Below the pieces are notes generated by a model. The model saw only the letters and a program-made list of their open reading frames with translations. It searched no databases and had not been told where the DNA came from. 7,492 bases of DNA from an uncultured Erysipelotrichales bacterium (GTDB lineage Bacteria; Bacillota_I; Bacilli_A; Erysipelotrichales; Coprobacillaceae): assembly GCA_934754755.1 (NCBI GenBank), contig CAKVJS010000050.1, positions 1 through 7,492 on the forward strand, read 5' to 3'. Shown piece by piece: positions 1-7,475 of the stretch (its first letter is position 1; each line of letters opens with the position of its first letter). The translations under genes were made by a program, and so were the position numbers.

Positions 1-408
1 ATTATGTACTATACGATTGGTCAAAGAAAAGGACTCGGTATCGGTGGTGCTGGTGATGCTTGGTTTGTTGTCGGAAAAGAATACGATAAAAATATTTTAT
101 ATATTTGTCAGGGTGATCAAAGTGATTGGTTATTATCGACAGCTACATTAGTGAAAGATGTAAACTGGATTGCCTCACAAAAGCCAAAAGGGGAGGTTAC
201 TTGTGTGGCTAAGTTTCGCTATCGTCAAAAGGATAATCCAGTGCAACTTCATTTTATCGATGAAACAAGTGTAATGGTTGCTTTTAAAGTGCCAGTAAAG
301 GCAGTAACACCGGGTCAAGAAGCGGTCTTCTACGATGGAGATATATGTCTTGGTGGTGGCGTTATTGATACTGTATATAAAGATGATAAGGAATTGTCCT
401 ATTTATGA
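1..408 (+). CDS. mnmA: tRNA-specific 2-thiouridylase MnmA, C-terminal part (5' end outside window)
   Basis: MnmA puts sulfur on U34 of the tRNAs for Lys, Glu and Gln in the cytoplasm, using ATP and a persulfide relayed from a cysteine desulfurase. The frame is open from base 1, so this is the last 135 or so codons of a protein usually about 360 residues long. What is visible fits the family: the start of the fragment reads MYYTIGQRKGLGIGG, followed by WFVVGKEYDKNILYI, then the C-terminal beta-barrel with AKFRYRQ and the closing VTPGQEAVFYDGDICLGGG. The PP-loop ATPase motif and the two catalytic cysteines lie upstream and cannot be checked. The ATG at base 4 is an internal Met and not a start, since family conservation begins right there. 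The TGA stop overlaps the recD2 start (ATGA), which suggests translational coupling. Identification is firm. Confidence 0.95.
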   Translation: MMYYTIGQRKGLGIGGAGDAWFVVGKEYDKNILYICQGDQSDWLLSTATLVKDVNWIASQKPKGEVTCVAKFRYRQKDNPVQLHFIDETSVMVAFKVPVKAVTPGQEAVFYDGDICLGGGVIDTVYKDDKELSYL

Positions 409-2615
409 TTACTTATACTGGTTATATTCGAAATATTCGCTTTTATAGCGAAGAAACAAAATTTATTGTTGCTTTAATTGAGGTAGAACAAGAAGATCGC
501 ATGCTGGTGATGAACGGATATATGAGTGATGTTAATGAGTATAATAAATATACTTTTGTTGGTGACTATAAAATGCATCCTAAATATGGTGAACAGTTTG
601 TGATTACAAGTTATGAGGTTATACTAGCGAAAGATAGTGATGAAATTGTTAAGTATCTATCGAGTCCTTTATTTAAGGGAATTGGGCGGGTACAAGCCCA
701 ATCCATTGTTGATGCTTTAGGTGAACAATGCCTAGATCTTATTAAGGAAGATAAATCCGTATTACAAACAGTCCGTGGTATAAATGAAAAGAAGATCGAT
801 ACGATTTATACCGTACTAACGAATGATGATTATGATCAAGAAGTCATGCGCTTTTTTATGGGTCATGGCATTAGTTTACGGAATCTCGCTTTAATACAAG
901 CTGTATATAAGGAAAAGACACTAACGGTTTTACAGGATAATCCATATCAAATGATTGAAGATATTGATGGGATTGGATTTCAAACAGCCGATGATTTAGC
1001 GATGAAAATTGGTTGTGATAGGGAAAGTCCGAATCGATTAAAAGCTGCAATTTTATATAGCATTAAACAAGGTTGCTTTAGAAGTGGAAGTAGCTATCAA
1101 TCCATTGATAGTATTTTGCGTATGTTTCGTAAACAAATCATCAATATTGAAGATTCTTTATTTTATGAATATTTAGAAACCTTGATCGAAGAAGGAAAAG
1201 TCATGGTGGATGCAGATAAATATTATGATAAGGAAATGTATGAGGCAGAAGTTAATATAGCTTCCTTTATATCAAATCTCCAAGGTCGTCCTGAATATAT
1301 GTATGATGAAAATAGTGTACAAGAAGAAATCAATGCAATTGAAAAAAGAAATCATATCACCTATGCCAAGAAACAAAAACAGGCCATTACGTATTTTTTG
1401 AGTTATCCTTGTATGGTACTAACGGGTGGACCCGGTACCGGGAAAACAACCGTGATTCAGGCGATTCTAGCGATGGCAGAAAAACAATTTCCCGAATCAA
1501 AAATTGCCTTAGTTGCTCCCACTGGTCGAGCCGCCAAGCGTTTAAGTGAAGTAACGGGTCGCAAGGCATCTACGATTCATCGTTTATTAAAATGGGATTT
1601 ACATACGAATACTTTTGCCTTACATGCAGATAACCCTATGGAAGAAGAAATTTTAATTATTGATGAGTTTTCTATGGTAGATTGTTTACTATTTAGCAGG
1701 TTACTAGAAGCCAGTCGTTATGTTAAAAAAATTCTTTGTATTGGTGATCACCATCAGTTGCCTTCGGTAGCTCCTGGTAATGTTTTGAAAGACTTTATGG
1801 CCATGGATGTTAAAACAATTGAACTGGATGAGATTTTTCGCCAGGCTCAAAGTTCTGGAATTATCCAATTAGCCCATCATATTATTCATAATGAAATGAC
1901 GGATATGAGTCTATTTAAACAATACCAAGATATTCACTTTTGTTCTTGTCCTTCTCAAGATGTAGCCTATTATGTAAGCCGAATTGTGGCCCAGGCAATA
2001 GAAGAAGGTTATACCTTGAATGAAATCCAAGTATTAGCCCCGATGTACCAAGGAATTGCGGGCATTGATGCTTTGAATAAGGCATTACAAAAGGTATGTA
2101 ATGAAAAACAGGATGACAGCATTGAAATGCGAATTGGAAATGTTGTGTTTCGAGAAGGTGATAAAATATTACAATTAAAAAATCGTCCTGAAGATGAAGT
2201 ATACAATGGTGATATTGGAATACTTGTAGAAATTAATAAAAAAGATAATGTTGCTTACTTAGAAGACACTATTGTTGTTGATTTTGATGGTGCCATGGTA
2301 GAGTATACAGCTAAAACTTTTTCGACCTTTACCCACGCCTATTGTACATCGATTCATAAATCACAAGGTAGCGAATTTAAGATTGTTATTTTATGTGTTT
2401 TATATGACTATCGGATTATGTTACGTCGTAATCTTCTATATACAGGATTAACCCGTGCCAAGCAATCACTATTTATTTTAGGTCAATCAGATGCCTTTTT
2501 ATATGGTATTGAAAATAACCAAGAAGGACGTCGAAAAACATCGTTAGCGACTATGTATTTAAAAAATGCTGCCCAAACAACATTATCACCGTATGATTTT
2601 ATGGAAGAAGGTTAA
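405..2615 (+). CDS. recD2: RecD2-type (RecD-like) ATP-dependent 5'-3' DNA helicase
   Basis: This is a superfamily 1B helicase of the RecD2/YrrC family, which acts in DNA repair and fork maintenance without RecBC. It has 736 residues; known RecD2 proteins are roughly 700-800. The N-terminal half holds the RecD2-specific region with helix-hairpin-helix-like elements around GIG at 92-94, VRGIN near 123-127 and DGIG at 188-191. The motor motifs follow in order: Walker A GGPGTGKTT (341-349, K347), Walker B DEFSMVD (D420, E421), motif III GDHHQLPSV (447-455), motif IV DEIFRQ (475-480), IHKSQGSEF (650-658) and YTGLTRAK (679-686, arginine R684). The long N-terminal extension separates it from RecBCD-type RecD. 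The ATG lies inside the mnmA stop. A modest AAGGAA sits at 388-393 with a long spacer, so initiation may lean on coupling to mnmA. The mnmA-recD2 linkage is common in Bacillota. All catalytic motifs are intact. Confidence 0.96.
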   Translation: MITYTGYIRNIRFYSEETKFIVALIEVEQEDRMLVMNGYMSDVNEYNKYTFVGDYKMHPKYGEQFVITSYEVILAKDSDEIVKYLSSPLFKGIGRVQAQSIVDALGEQCLDLIKEDKSVLQTVRGINEKKIDTIYTVLTNDDYDQEVMRFFMGHGISLRNLALIQAVYKEKTLTVLQDNPYQMIEDIDGIGFQTADDLAMKIGCDRESPNRLKAAILYSIKQGCFRSGSSYQSIDSILRMFRKQIINIEDSLFYEYLETLIEEGKVMVDADKYYDKEMYEAEVNIASFISNLQGRPEYMYDENSVQEEINAIEKRNHITYAKKQKQAITYFLSYPCMVLTGGPGTGKTTVIQAILAMAEKQFPESKIALVAPTGRAAKRLSEVTGRKASTIHRLLKWDLHTNTFALHADNPMEEEILIIDEFSMVDCLLFSRLLEASRYVKKILCIGDHHQLPSVAPGNVLKDFMAMDVKTIELDEIFRQAQSSGIIQLAHHIIHNEMTDMSLFKQYQDIHFCSCPSQDVAYYVSRIVAQAIEEGYTLNEIQVLAPMYQGIAGIDALNKALQKVCNEKQDDSIEMRIGNVVFREGDKILQLKNRPEDEVYNGDIGILVEINKKDNVAYLEDTIVVDFDGAMVEYTAKTFSTFTHAYCTSIHKSQGSEFKIVILCVLYDYRIMLRRNLLYTGLTRAKQSLFILGQSDAFLYGIENNQEGRRKTSLATMYLKNAAQTTLSPYDFMEEG

Positions 2616-2635
2616 AACTATACTGAGGTGATTCC

Positions 2636-2779
2636 ATGGATAGAACCCAAAAATGGGTGTTAGGTAGCGCCGCTATTAGTGCATCTGTTCTATTAGCGAC
2701 TGCGCTATTTGTTAGTGAAAGTAAACAAAGTCAAAGTATGTTAGAAAAGATCATACATGAATTTAAAAGTAAAATGTAA
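2636..2779 (+). CDS. Small single-pass membrane protein, 47 aa, function unknown
   Basis: The ORF has 47 codons plus stop. It begins MDRTQK and ends EFKSKM. A strong Shine-Dalgarno (GAGG at 2625-2628) lies 7 bases before the ATG, and the gene starts 20 bases after recD2, so it is probably co-transcribed with it. Residues 7-26 (WVLGSAAISASVLLATALFV) form one uninterrupted hydrophobic stretch rich in Ala, Ser and Leu, typical of a single transmembrane helix. The remaining 21 residues are polar and charged, with mixed Lys and Glu, and look amphipathic. There is no lipobox cysteine and no clear signal-peptidase site. An intrinsic terminator starts at its stop codon, as expected for the last gene of an operon. 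In Bacillus a similarly tiny protein (YrzQ/DUF3918 type) sits near recD2 and yrrI. That is a positional analogy from memory and not a demonstrated homology. Function is unknown; orientation in the membrane is unclear. Confidence 0.72.
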   Translation: MDRTQKWVLGSAAISASVLLATALFVSESKQSQSMLEKIIHEFKSKM

Positions 2780-2809
2780 AAAACGTGGGCTTCCATGTTT
2801 TTTATTTTT
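2777..2809 (+). terminator. Rho-independent terminator ending the mnmA-recD2-small ORF unit
   Basis: The left arm AAAAACGTGG (2779-2788) and right arm CCATGTTTTT (2793-2802) form a 10-bp stem with one G-U pair around the four-base loop GCTT. Two more A-T pairs are possible at the base (2777/2804 and 2778/2803). The right arm runs into a T-rich tract reaching 2809. The hairpin begins at the TAA of the 47-codon gene. Because the left arm carries an A run, it could also work on the opposite strand, but no opposing gene is present. Confidence 0.82.
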
Positions 2810-2840
2810 ATACACAGGCATACTACAATAGGTGATAGAT

Positions 2841-3842
2841 ATGAAAGAATCATTACAAAAAATAGTATATGGCCTGTTAGCACTATTGTTGCTTTATTTT
2901 TTAGTATACTATTTGCAGCTTGTTACGATCATTGTATGGTTATTTCATATATGCATGCCGCTATTTATAGCCTTTGTATTTCGCTTTATCATGGATCCGA
3001 TTATTTCCTTTTTTTCCTTAGTTCCTCGAAAAATTGTTTGTATTTTAACATACGTAGTATTAATATTTATTGGTTTTGTCTTTTTATACTATACGATCCC
3101 GGAACTCGTAGAAAATATCGAGTATCTACATACTAATTATGATCTTATGCACATTGAAAAATACATCCATCCCTTTTTTAAACCGATTTACTCTTTTTCT
3201 AAAACAATAAGAATATGGCAACAACTCGGTCACATCGTTATGACTTCTGTAGATACTTTACTGTATTGGATTGGTAATATTTGTCTTGGCTTTTTTATTT
3301 CCTTTTATTTAGTGCTAGATAATATCCAAGTGACCCCATGGATCGAAAATCATACGAGTTCTAATAAAAGAATATATAGTACGATGTTACAAGAAATAAA
3401 AGAGGTTACTTGTGCGTTTTTAAAAGCTACCTGTTTGGATTTTATTATATTCTTTGTCGCTAGTTTATTATTGTTTTGGTTATTAGGATTTAACTTTGTG
3501 GTTTTTATTGCCTTCTTTTTAGCATTTACCAATATGATCCCTTATATCGGACCGTTTATCGGTGGCATACCAGTCATTATATATGGCTTTACAATGCATT
3601 TGGAAACGGGGTATATGAGTGTATTAGCTATTGCTTTTTTACAAGTTGTAGAATCCAACTTTATCCAACCCTATATATTTAAAAAACAGTTGGATACCCA
3701 TCCGATTATTGTTATTCTTGCCTTAGGTATCTTCGGTGATTGGTTTGGCGTAATAGGTATGATTCTATCACCTTTACTTGTATCCTATTGTCTTGTTGTT
3801 AAGGACGCCATTAAAAAAAGACGACAAATGGTTACCGAATAG
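2841..3842 (+). CDS. AI-2E family transporter (YrrI-like polytopic membrane permease)
   Basis: This is a 333-residue integral membrane protein of the AI-2E family (PF01594; TqsA/YrrI/YtvI-like). Members are putative exporters, variously linked to autoinducer-2, sodium/proton exchange or other solutes, so the substrate cannot be predicted. The sequence is strongly hydrophobic, with about seven or eight membrane segments: a pair near 8-50, one near 60-80, then a soluble loop (roughly 85-150) typical of the family, and a cluster from about 130 to 325. Diagnostic stretches are NMIPYIGPFIGGIP (231-244), ESNFIQPYIF (271-280), THPIIVILALGIFGDWFG from 286, and a late SPLLV with P311. The start is placed at ATG 2841, since AGGTGAT (2830-2836) is a proper Shine-Dalgarno for it. 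A GTG at 2832 would overlap that site. It follows a terminator, so it should have its own promoter, although none is convincing. Its position before alaS matches yrrI of Bacillus. Confidence 0.9.
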   Translation: MKESLQKIVYGLLALLLLYFLVYYLQLVTIIVWLFHICMPLFIAFVFRFIMDPIISFFSLVPRKIVCILTYVVLIFIGFVFLYYTIPELVENIEYLHTNYDLMHIEKYIHPFFKPIYSFSKTIRIWQQLGHIVMTSVDTLLYWIGNICLGFFISFYLVLDNIQVTPWIENHTSSNKRIYSTMLQEIKEVTCAFLKATCLDFIIFFVASLLLFWLLGFNFVVFIAFFLAFTNMIPYIGPFIGGIPVIIYGFTMHLETGYMSVLAIAFLQVVESNFIQPYIFKKQLDTHPIIVILALGIFGDWFGVIGMILSPLLVSYCLVVKDAIKKRRQMVTE

Positions 3843-3851
3843 TTTTCTCGA

Positions 3852-3880
3852 TTGCATTTACGAAAAAACCTGTGTATAAT
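3852..3880 (+). promoter_or_regulatory. Sigma-A-type promoter of the alaS leader
   Basis: A perfect -10 box TATAAT (3875-3880) lies 17 bases after TTGCAT (3852-3857), whose first three bases match the -35 consensus. The expected transcription start is near 3887, just before the 5' arm of T-box Stem I. The promoter begins only about ten bases after the permease stop codon at 3842, and no hairpin terminator separates them. Confidence 0.75.
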
Positions 3881-3886
3881 ACTACT

Positions 3887-4094
3887 AAATCGATGATAAA
3901 GATAAGTACATAATGTAACTCTACATAGAGAAAGTATGGTTGGTGAAAATACTTAGAGACAGAATGGAAAGCTACTTTGGAGAGGATACCCCGTAGACAC
4001 TACGTTACAGTGAAATGAGGGCATGTGTAAACATGAACTAGGATGGTACCGCGATGATTTCGTTCCTAGCATTTTAGGAGCGTTTTTTATTTTT
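3887..4094 (+). promoter_or_regulatory. T-box leader responding to uncharged tRNA-Ala, controlling alaS
   Basis: The leader RNA binds tRNA-Ala and lets transcription reach alaS only when the tRNA is uncharged. Stem I spans about 3889-3987. It has a GATGA turn element (3892-3896), helix AAAG/CTTT (3898-3901/3975-3978), and a specifier loop with AGTA (3905-3908) opposite GAA (3967-3969), closed above by CAT/ATG. The bases after GAA are A, then GCT (3971-3973, an Ala codon), then A: the normal specifier setting. The distal bulge AGAGA (3927-3931) and terminal loop GGTTGGTGAAA (3938-3948) on stem AAGTAT/ATACTT are also present. A short hairpin CGTAG-ACA-CTACG (3992-4004) runs into CGTTA, and a hairpin CATGT-GTAA-ACATG (4022-4035) precedes the antiterminator. 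The antiterminator pairs CTAGGA (4038-4043) with TCCTAG (4064-4069). Its bulge TGGTACC (4044-4050) presents TGGT to the ACCA end of tRNA-Ala. GCG/CGT forms the upper helix. Confidence 0.96.
4061..4094 (+). terminator. Conditional terminator of the alaS T-box
   Basis: CGTTCCTA (4061-4068) pairs with TAGGAGCG (4075-4082), with one G-U pair, around the six-base loop GCATTT. TTTTTTATTTTT follows (4083-4094). The left arm is the same segment that forms the 3' side of the antiterminator (4061-4069), so the two structures exclude each other. That is the switch expected of a transcription-attenuating T-box. Confidence 0.93.
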
Positions 4095-4110
4095 ATAAAG
4101 GAGAGATATA

Positions 4111-6720
4111 ATGAAACAACTAACAGGAAATCAAGTACGCCAAATGTTTTTAGACTATTTTGAAAGTCAAGGACATACGATTGAACCGAGCCAATCATTA
4201 ATACCGCATGATGATCCTACTTTATTATGGGTTAATGCAGGAGTGACGGTGATTAAAAAATATTTTGATGGATCGATGAAACCAGATAACCCAAGAATTG
4301 CGAATGCGCAAAAGTCTTTACGTACGAATGATATTGAAAATGTAGGTAAGACAGCAAGACATCAAACTTTTTTTGAAATGTTAGGAAACTTTTCTGTTGG
4401 GGATTACTTCAAGAAAGAGGCTATTTCTTTTGCCTGGGAATTTTTAACAAGTGAAAATTGGCTTGCTTTTGACAAGGATAAACTTTATATTACCGTTCAT
4501 GATCGGGATCAAGAAGCGTATGATTACTGGGTTAATACGATTGGTGTTAAACCCGATCATATGTTAAAGACACCAGAAAACTTTTGGGAAATTGGTAAAG
4601 GGCCTTGTGGACCGGATTCTGAGATATTCTATGACCGGGGTAGTGCCTATGATCCAGAAGGTAAAGGGGTTGAACTTTTTTATAAAGAGTTGGAAAACGA
4701 TCGCTATATTGAAATTTGGAATTTAGTATTCTCACAATATAATGCAATGCCGGAAACGCCACGGGAAGAATACAAAGAGTTACCGCAACGTAATATAGAT
4801 ACCGGTATGGGCTTAGAAAGAATTGTAAGTATTATCCAAAATGGTGAAACAAACTTTGATACCGATCTATTTTTACCGATTATTAATGCTATTGGAGCCT
4901 TGGCGAAAGTGCCTTATCAAGAAAACAAAATGGCCTATCGGGTTATTGCGGATCATATTCGTACGGTTACTTTCGCGCTGGCGGATGGGGCTCTATTTGA
5001 TAATGTTGGACGTGGTTATGTATTGCGTCGAATATTACGTCGAGCTGTTCGCTATGGAAAACAAATTGGTATGGAACAAGCCTTTATGTATCAATTAGTT
5101 GATACGGTTAGTGATTGTATGAAAGAGTACTATGCGTATTTACCTGAAAAAGTAACGTACATCCAGGATCTTGTCTTACAAGAAGAAGAGGCTTTTCACA
5201 AAACCTTAGTCCATGGAGAAAAGTTGTTAGCGAACCTAATGGCGTCCAATACAACTGGAATCCTTTCGGGAAAAGATGCTTTTATGTTATATGATACGTA
5301 TGGATTTCCATTGGAATTAACAGTGGAAATAGCCCAAGAATCGAATGTGAAAGTAGATGAAAAACAGTTTGAAAAGGAATTACAGTTACAAAAGGAACGA
5401 TCTCGTTCTTCTCGTTCCAATAAGGATTCCATGGCTACCCAAAATCCTGATTTATTAAATTTCATGCAACCTTCTACCTTTATCTATGATCCTAGTGAAC
5501 GGAAAGGACAAGTAATTGGCTTATTTCGCGATGGTAAGCAGGTAACTAAAATCACCGATTATGGGGAACTAATTCTAGATATAACGACTTTCTATGCCGA
5601 AATGGGTGGTCAATGTGCGGATACAGGTACTATGTTTAATGAAAATACGCAAATGGAAGTATTGGATGTACAAACGGCACCGCATAAACAACATTTACAT
5701 TATATTGAAATGAAACAAGGGCAAATTTGTGTAGGAGACAAAGTTACCCTCGCAGTGGACTACAAAAAACGACAACAAATTACAGCGAATCATACAGCTA
5801 CGCATATGTTACAACAAGCATTAAAAGAGGTAATTGGATCCAATATTAGTCAGGCTGGATCCTATGTTGACGAGCGTCGATTACGTTTTGACTTTACGCA
5901 TTTTACAAAGATAACGAAGGAACAATTACGTAAAGTAGAACAATTAGTTAACCAAAAAATTAGACAGGGATTACCGGTTTCCATTGCTTCCATGCCTAAA
6001 GAGGAAGCATTAGAAAAAGGAGCTACCGCCATATTTGGTGAAAAATATGGAGATATTGTCCGGGTTGTATCAGTGGATGATTTTTCCATTGAATTATGTG
6101 GGGGTTGTCACGTTACGAATAGCCAACAAATTGGCCTATGTAAAATAGTATCCGAAGAAAGTATCGGTAGTGGGATTCGCCGAATTGAGGCAGTAACCGG
6201 ATATGAAGCCTATCGATTATTTGATGAAGAAAGACAGACCGTAGACGAGATCGCTAATTTGTTACAATTAACCAATCGTAAAGAGGTTACGCGTAAGCTG
6301 CAAGCAGTACTTGAAAAACAAGCATCGCTGCAAGAACAGGTATCAACTTTAACCGATAAAATAAACCAACAAATGGCATCCAATAAAATAAATGAAGTAC
6401 AAGTAATTCATGATATTCCCGTATTATATATAGAAGAAGAACTGGAAAGTGCGAAGGCAAAACAAATGGTATTTACTCTTCGTGATCAATTGCAAAGTGG
6501 TGTTGTACTATTGCTGGCTAAAGATAAGGACCGTTATACCTATTTTGTTGCGCTAACTAAGGATATCGTTGCTCGAGGTAAAAAAGCTGGGGATATCATC
6601 AAAACGATTAACCAAATGGTAGATGGTCGTGGTGGTGGAAAACCAGAATTAGCCCAAGGTGGTTGCGGGGCTAGTGCACCAGTCGAATTAATAAAGGAAA
6701 ACTTGGCTTCTATTTTATAA
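4111..6720 (+). CDS. alaS: Alanyl-tRNA synthetase (class II), full length
   Basis: AlaRS attaches alanine to tRNA-Ala in the cytoplasm and hydrolyses mischarged Ser- and Gly-tRNA-Ala. The 869 residues match the usual bacterial length of about 870-880. In order: the catalytic core with motif 2 ([13 protein letters not shown], 83-95; R83), [10 protein letters not shown] from G164 and motif 3 GMGLERI (232-238); the tRNA-binding middle domain with [19 protein letters not shown] around 299-317; the editing domain with FYAEMGGQ (494-501), HTATH (H561, H565) and CGGCH (C663, H667), which together supply the zinc-binding and editing site; and a C-Ala domain ending in [14 protein letters not shown] (838-851). 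Position 85 is Gln where many relatives have His, within natural variation. The start is fixed by AAAGGAG (4097-4103), 7 bases upstream, and by the T-box terminator directly before it. Expression should rise when tRNA-Ala is uncharged. Confidence 0.98.
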   Translation: MKQLTGNQVRQMFLDYFESQGHTIEPSQSLIPHDDPTLLWVNAGVTVIKKYFDGSMKPDNPRIANAQKSLRTNDIENVGKTARHQTFFEMLGNFSVGDYFKKEAISFAWEFLTSENWLAFDKDKLYITVHDRDQEAYDYWVNTIGVKPDHMLKTPENFWEIGKGPCGPDSEIFYDRGSAYDPEGKGVELFYKELENDRYIEIWNLVFSQYNAMPETPREEYKELPQRNIDTGMGLERIVSIIQNGETNFDTDLFLPIINAIGALAKVPYQENKMAYRVIADHIRTVTFALADGALFDNVGRGYVLRRILRRAVRYGKQIGMEQAFMYQLVDTVSDCMKEYYAYLPEKVTYIQDLVLQEEEAFHKTLVHGEKLLANLMASNTTGILSGKDAFMLYDTYGFPLELTVEIAQESNVKVDEKQFEKELQLQKERSRSSRSNKDSMATQNPDLLNFMQPSTFIYDPSERKGQVIGLFRDGKQVTKITDYGELILDITTFYAEMGGQCADTGTMFNENTQMEVLDVQTAPHKQHLHYIEMKQGQICVGDKVTLAVDYKKRQQITANHTATHMLQQALKEVIGSNISQAGSYVDERRLRFDFTHFTKITKEQLRKVEQLVNQKIRQGLPVSIASMPKEEALEKGATAIFGEKYGDIVRVVSVDDFSIELCGGCHVTNSQQIGLCKIVSEESIGSGIRRIEAVTGYEAYRLFDEERQTVDEIANLLQLTNRKEVTRKLQAVLEKQASLQEQVSTLTDKINQQMASNKINEVQVIHDIPVLYIEEELESAKAKQMVFTLRDQLQSGVVLLLAKDKDRYTYFVALTKDIVARGKKAGDIIKTINQMVDGRGGGKPELAQGGCGASAPVELIKENLASIL

Positions 6721-6730
6721 TGAATTTATT

Positions 6731-6759
6731 TTGTGTTTTACTTATAAATGGTGTAAAAT
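6731..6759 (+). promoter_or_regulatory. Candidate sigma-A-type promoter for ireB-ruvX
   Basis: TAAAAT (6754-6759) lies exactly 17 bases after TTGTGT (6731-6736). The start of transcription would be near 6766, about 25 bases before the ireB ATG, leaving room for its ribosome-binding site. The alaS-ireB gap has no hairpin terminator, so readthrough from alaS is also likely. If active, this promoter frees ireB-ruvX from the alanine T-box. Confidence 0.5.
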
Positions 6760-6790
6760 AGGCTTAAGCAGTTCTGAGGGGGGTTTAGAT

Positions 6791-7045
6791 ATGCAAGATG
6801 TAACAAAAACGAAAGTATTTAGTTCCGAAGAAATGCGTCGAGAAATGATTAGAAATAATCTTCTTACGGTTGTTAAAGCTCTTCATGAAAGAGGATATAA
6901 CGCTGTACACCAGATCGCTGGATATTTAATTTCTAATGATCCTGCGTATATATCTAGCCATAAGAATGCGCGAAATATTATCCAACAGATGGAACGTGAT
7001 GAAATTATTGAAGAATTAGTGAAATCATATCTGGAGGAAGAGTAG
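6791..7045 (+). CDS. ireB: IreB family regulatory phosphoprotein (UPF0297/YrzL)
   Basis: This is an 84-residue cytosolic protein of the IreB/YrzL family. In Enterococcus faecalis, IreB is phosphorylated on two N-terminal threonines by the PASTA-domain kinase IreK and lowers cephalosporin resistance; its biochemical activity is not known. The family core is clear: [19 protein letters not shown] (29-47), then [17 protein letters not shown] and [14 protein letters not shown] (68-81). The N-terminus [10 protein letters not shown] has T5 and T7, near the T4 and T7 of the enterococcal protein, so phosphorylation may be conserved. ATG 6791 is chosen because a very strong GAGGGGGG (6776-6783) lies 7 bases before it and the length matches the family. 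A longer frame from a TTG at 6731 would start inside the promoter and adds unrelated residues. The stop overlaps the ruvX start by one base. The gene order alaS-ireB-ruvX is conserved in Bacillota. Confidence 0.95.
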   Translation: MQDVTKTKVFSSEEMRREMIRNNLLTVVKALHERGYNAVHQIAGYLISNDPAYISSHKNARNIIQQMERDEIIEELVKSYLEEE

Positions 7046-7464
7046 TGGAACCAATCCTAGGATTAGATTTGGGATCTAAAACATGCGGTATTGCGATAAG
7101 TGATTCCCTTGGTATGTTAGCACATGGTATTGAAACCTTTCGTTTTCCTACTGGGCGCAACGAAAAGGCAGTAGTGCGAGTACAAGAACTCGCACGTAAG
7201 CATCAAGTTCACACCATTGTTTTAGGACTTCCCAAACATATGAATGGTGATATCGGTGTGCGAGGTAATATTTCACAGGCTTTTAAGGAAAAATTAGAAG
7301 CCGCCTTGCCGGGTGTTACGATTGTTTTAGAAGATGAAAGATGGACGACTAAAGTGGCTGAAAACCAACTAATATTCGCCGATGTCTCTCGAAAAAAAAG
7401 AAAACAAGTCATCGATAAGATGGCTGCCGTTACCATTTTACAGGGATATTTAGATCGTACGTAG
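7045..7464 (+). CDS. ruvX: Holliday junction resolvase-like / pre-16S rRNA processing nuclease RuvX (YqgF/YrrK)
   Basis: This is a 139-residue RNase H-fold nuclease of the YqgF/RuvX family. Proposed roles are maturation of the 16S rRNA 5' end and Holliday-junction or other nucleic-acid cleavage; which matters in this organism is not known. Expected motifs are present: GLDLGSKTCGIAISD (6-20) with catalytic D8, the strand and loop IVLGLPKHMNGDIG (58-71), EDERWTT (96-102) with acidic E96 and E98, and the final IDKMAAVTILQGYL with D124. The length is normal for the family. The start is GTG at 7045, sharing one base with the ireB TAG, with GGAGG (7033-7037) 7 bases upstream inside ireB. The two are therefore translated from one message. 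Confidence 0.95.
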   Translation: MEPILGLDLGSKTCGIAISDSLGMLAHGIETFRFPTGRNEKAVVRVQELARKHQVHTIVLGLPKHMNGDIGVRGNISQAFKEKLEAALPGVTIVLEDERWTTKVAENQLIFADVSRKKRKQVIDKMAAVTILQGYLDRT

Positions 7465-7475
7465 AAAGGATATTT

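Noticed and set aside
1094..1111. Perfect inverted repeat CTATCAA-TCCA-TTGATAG inside recD2
   Set aside because: It is A+T-rich, lies within coding sequence and lacks a T tract. One 7-bp palindrome of this type is expected by chance in a gene this long.
2801..2829. TTTATT-17-TACAAT as a promoter for the permease gene
   Set aside because: Transcription would start near 2836, inside or after the ribosome-binding site (2830-2836), leaving almost no leader. The -35 is only part of the terminator T tract.
2832..2840. GTG at 2832 as the permease start
   Set aside because: The GTG is part of the AGGTGAT Shine-Dalgarno that serves ATG 2841, and it has no ribosome-binding site of its own.
2795..3136. 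Open frame of 113 codons on the + strand, starting in the terminator's right arm
   Set aside because: It overlaps the AI-2E permease gene in another frame, starts inside the terminator hairpin without a ribosome-binding site, and resembles no family. It is a shadow of the hydrophobic permease sequence.
3953..4198. Minus-strand open frame of 81 codons across the alaS leader
   Set aside because: It covers the structured T-box and the first codons of alaS. The base pattern is explained by the RNA elements, and the protein shows no recognisable domain.
4841..5098. Open frame of 85 codons inside alaS on the same strand
   Set aside because: It is out of frame with a fully conserved AlaRS segment, so it is a chance open frame.
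5394..5418. Inverted repeat GGAACGA...TCGTTCC and a Ser-Arg repeat (RSRSSRS) in alaS
   Set aside because: This is the linker where related AlaRS proteins carry an Arg/Ala-rich stretch (ERARAAR type). Ser replaces Ala and no insertion is apparent, so it looks like ordinary variation with a chance palindrome.
6731..6790. Longer ireB start (TTG at 6731)
   Set aside because: It would begin in the -35 element of the candidate promoter and adds residues foreign to the family, whereas ATG 6791 has an excellent ribosome-binding site.
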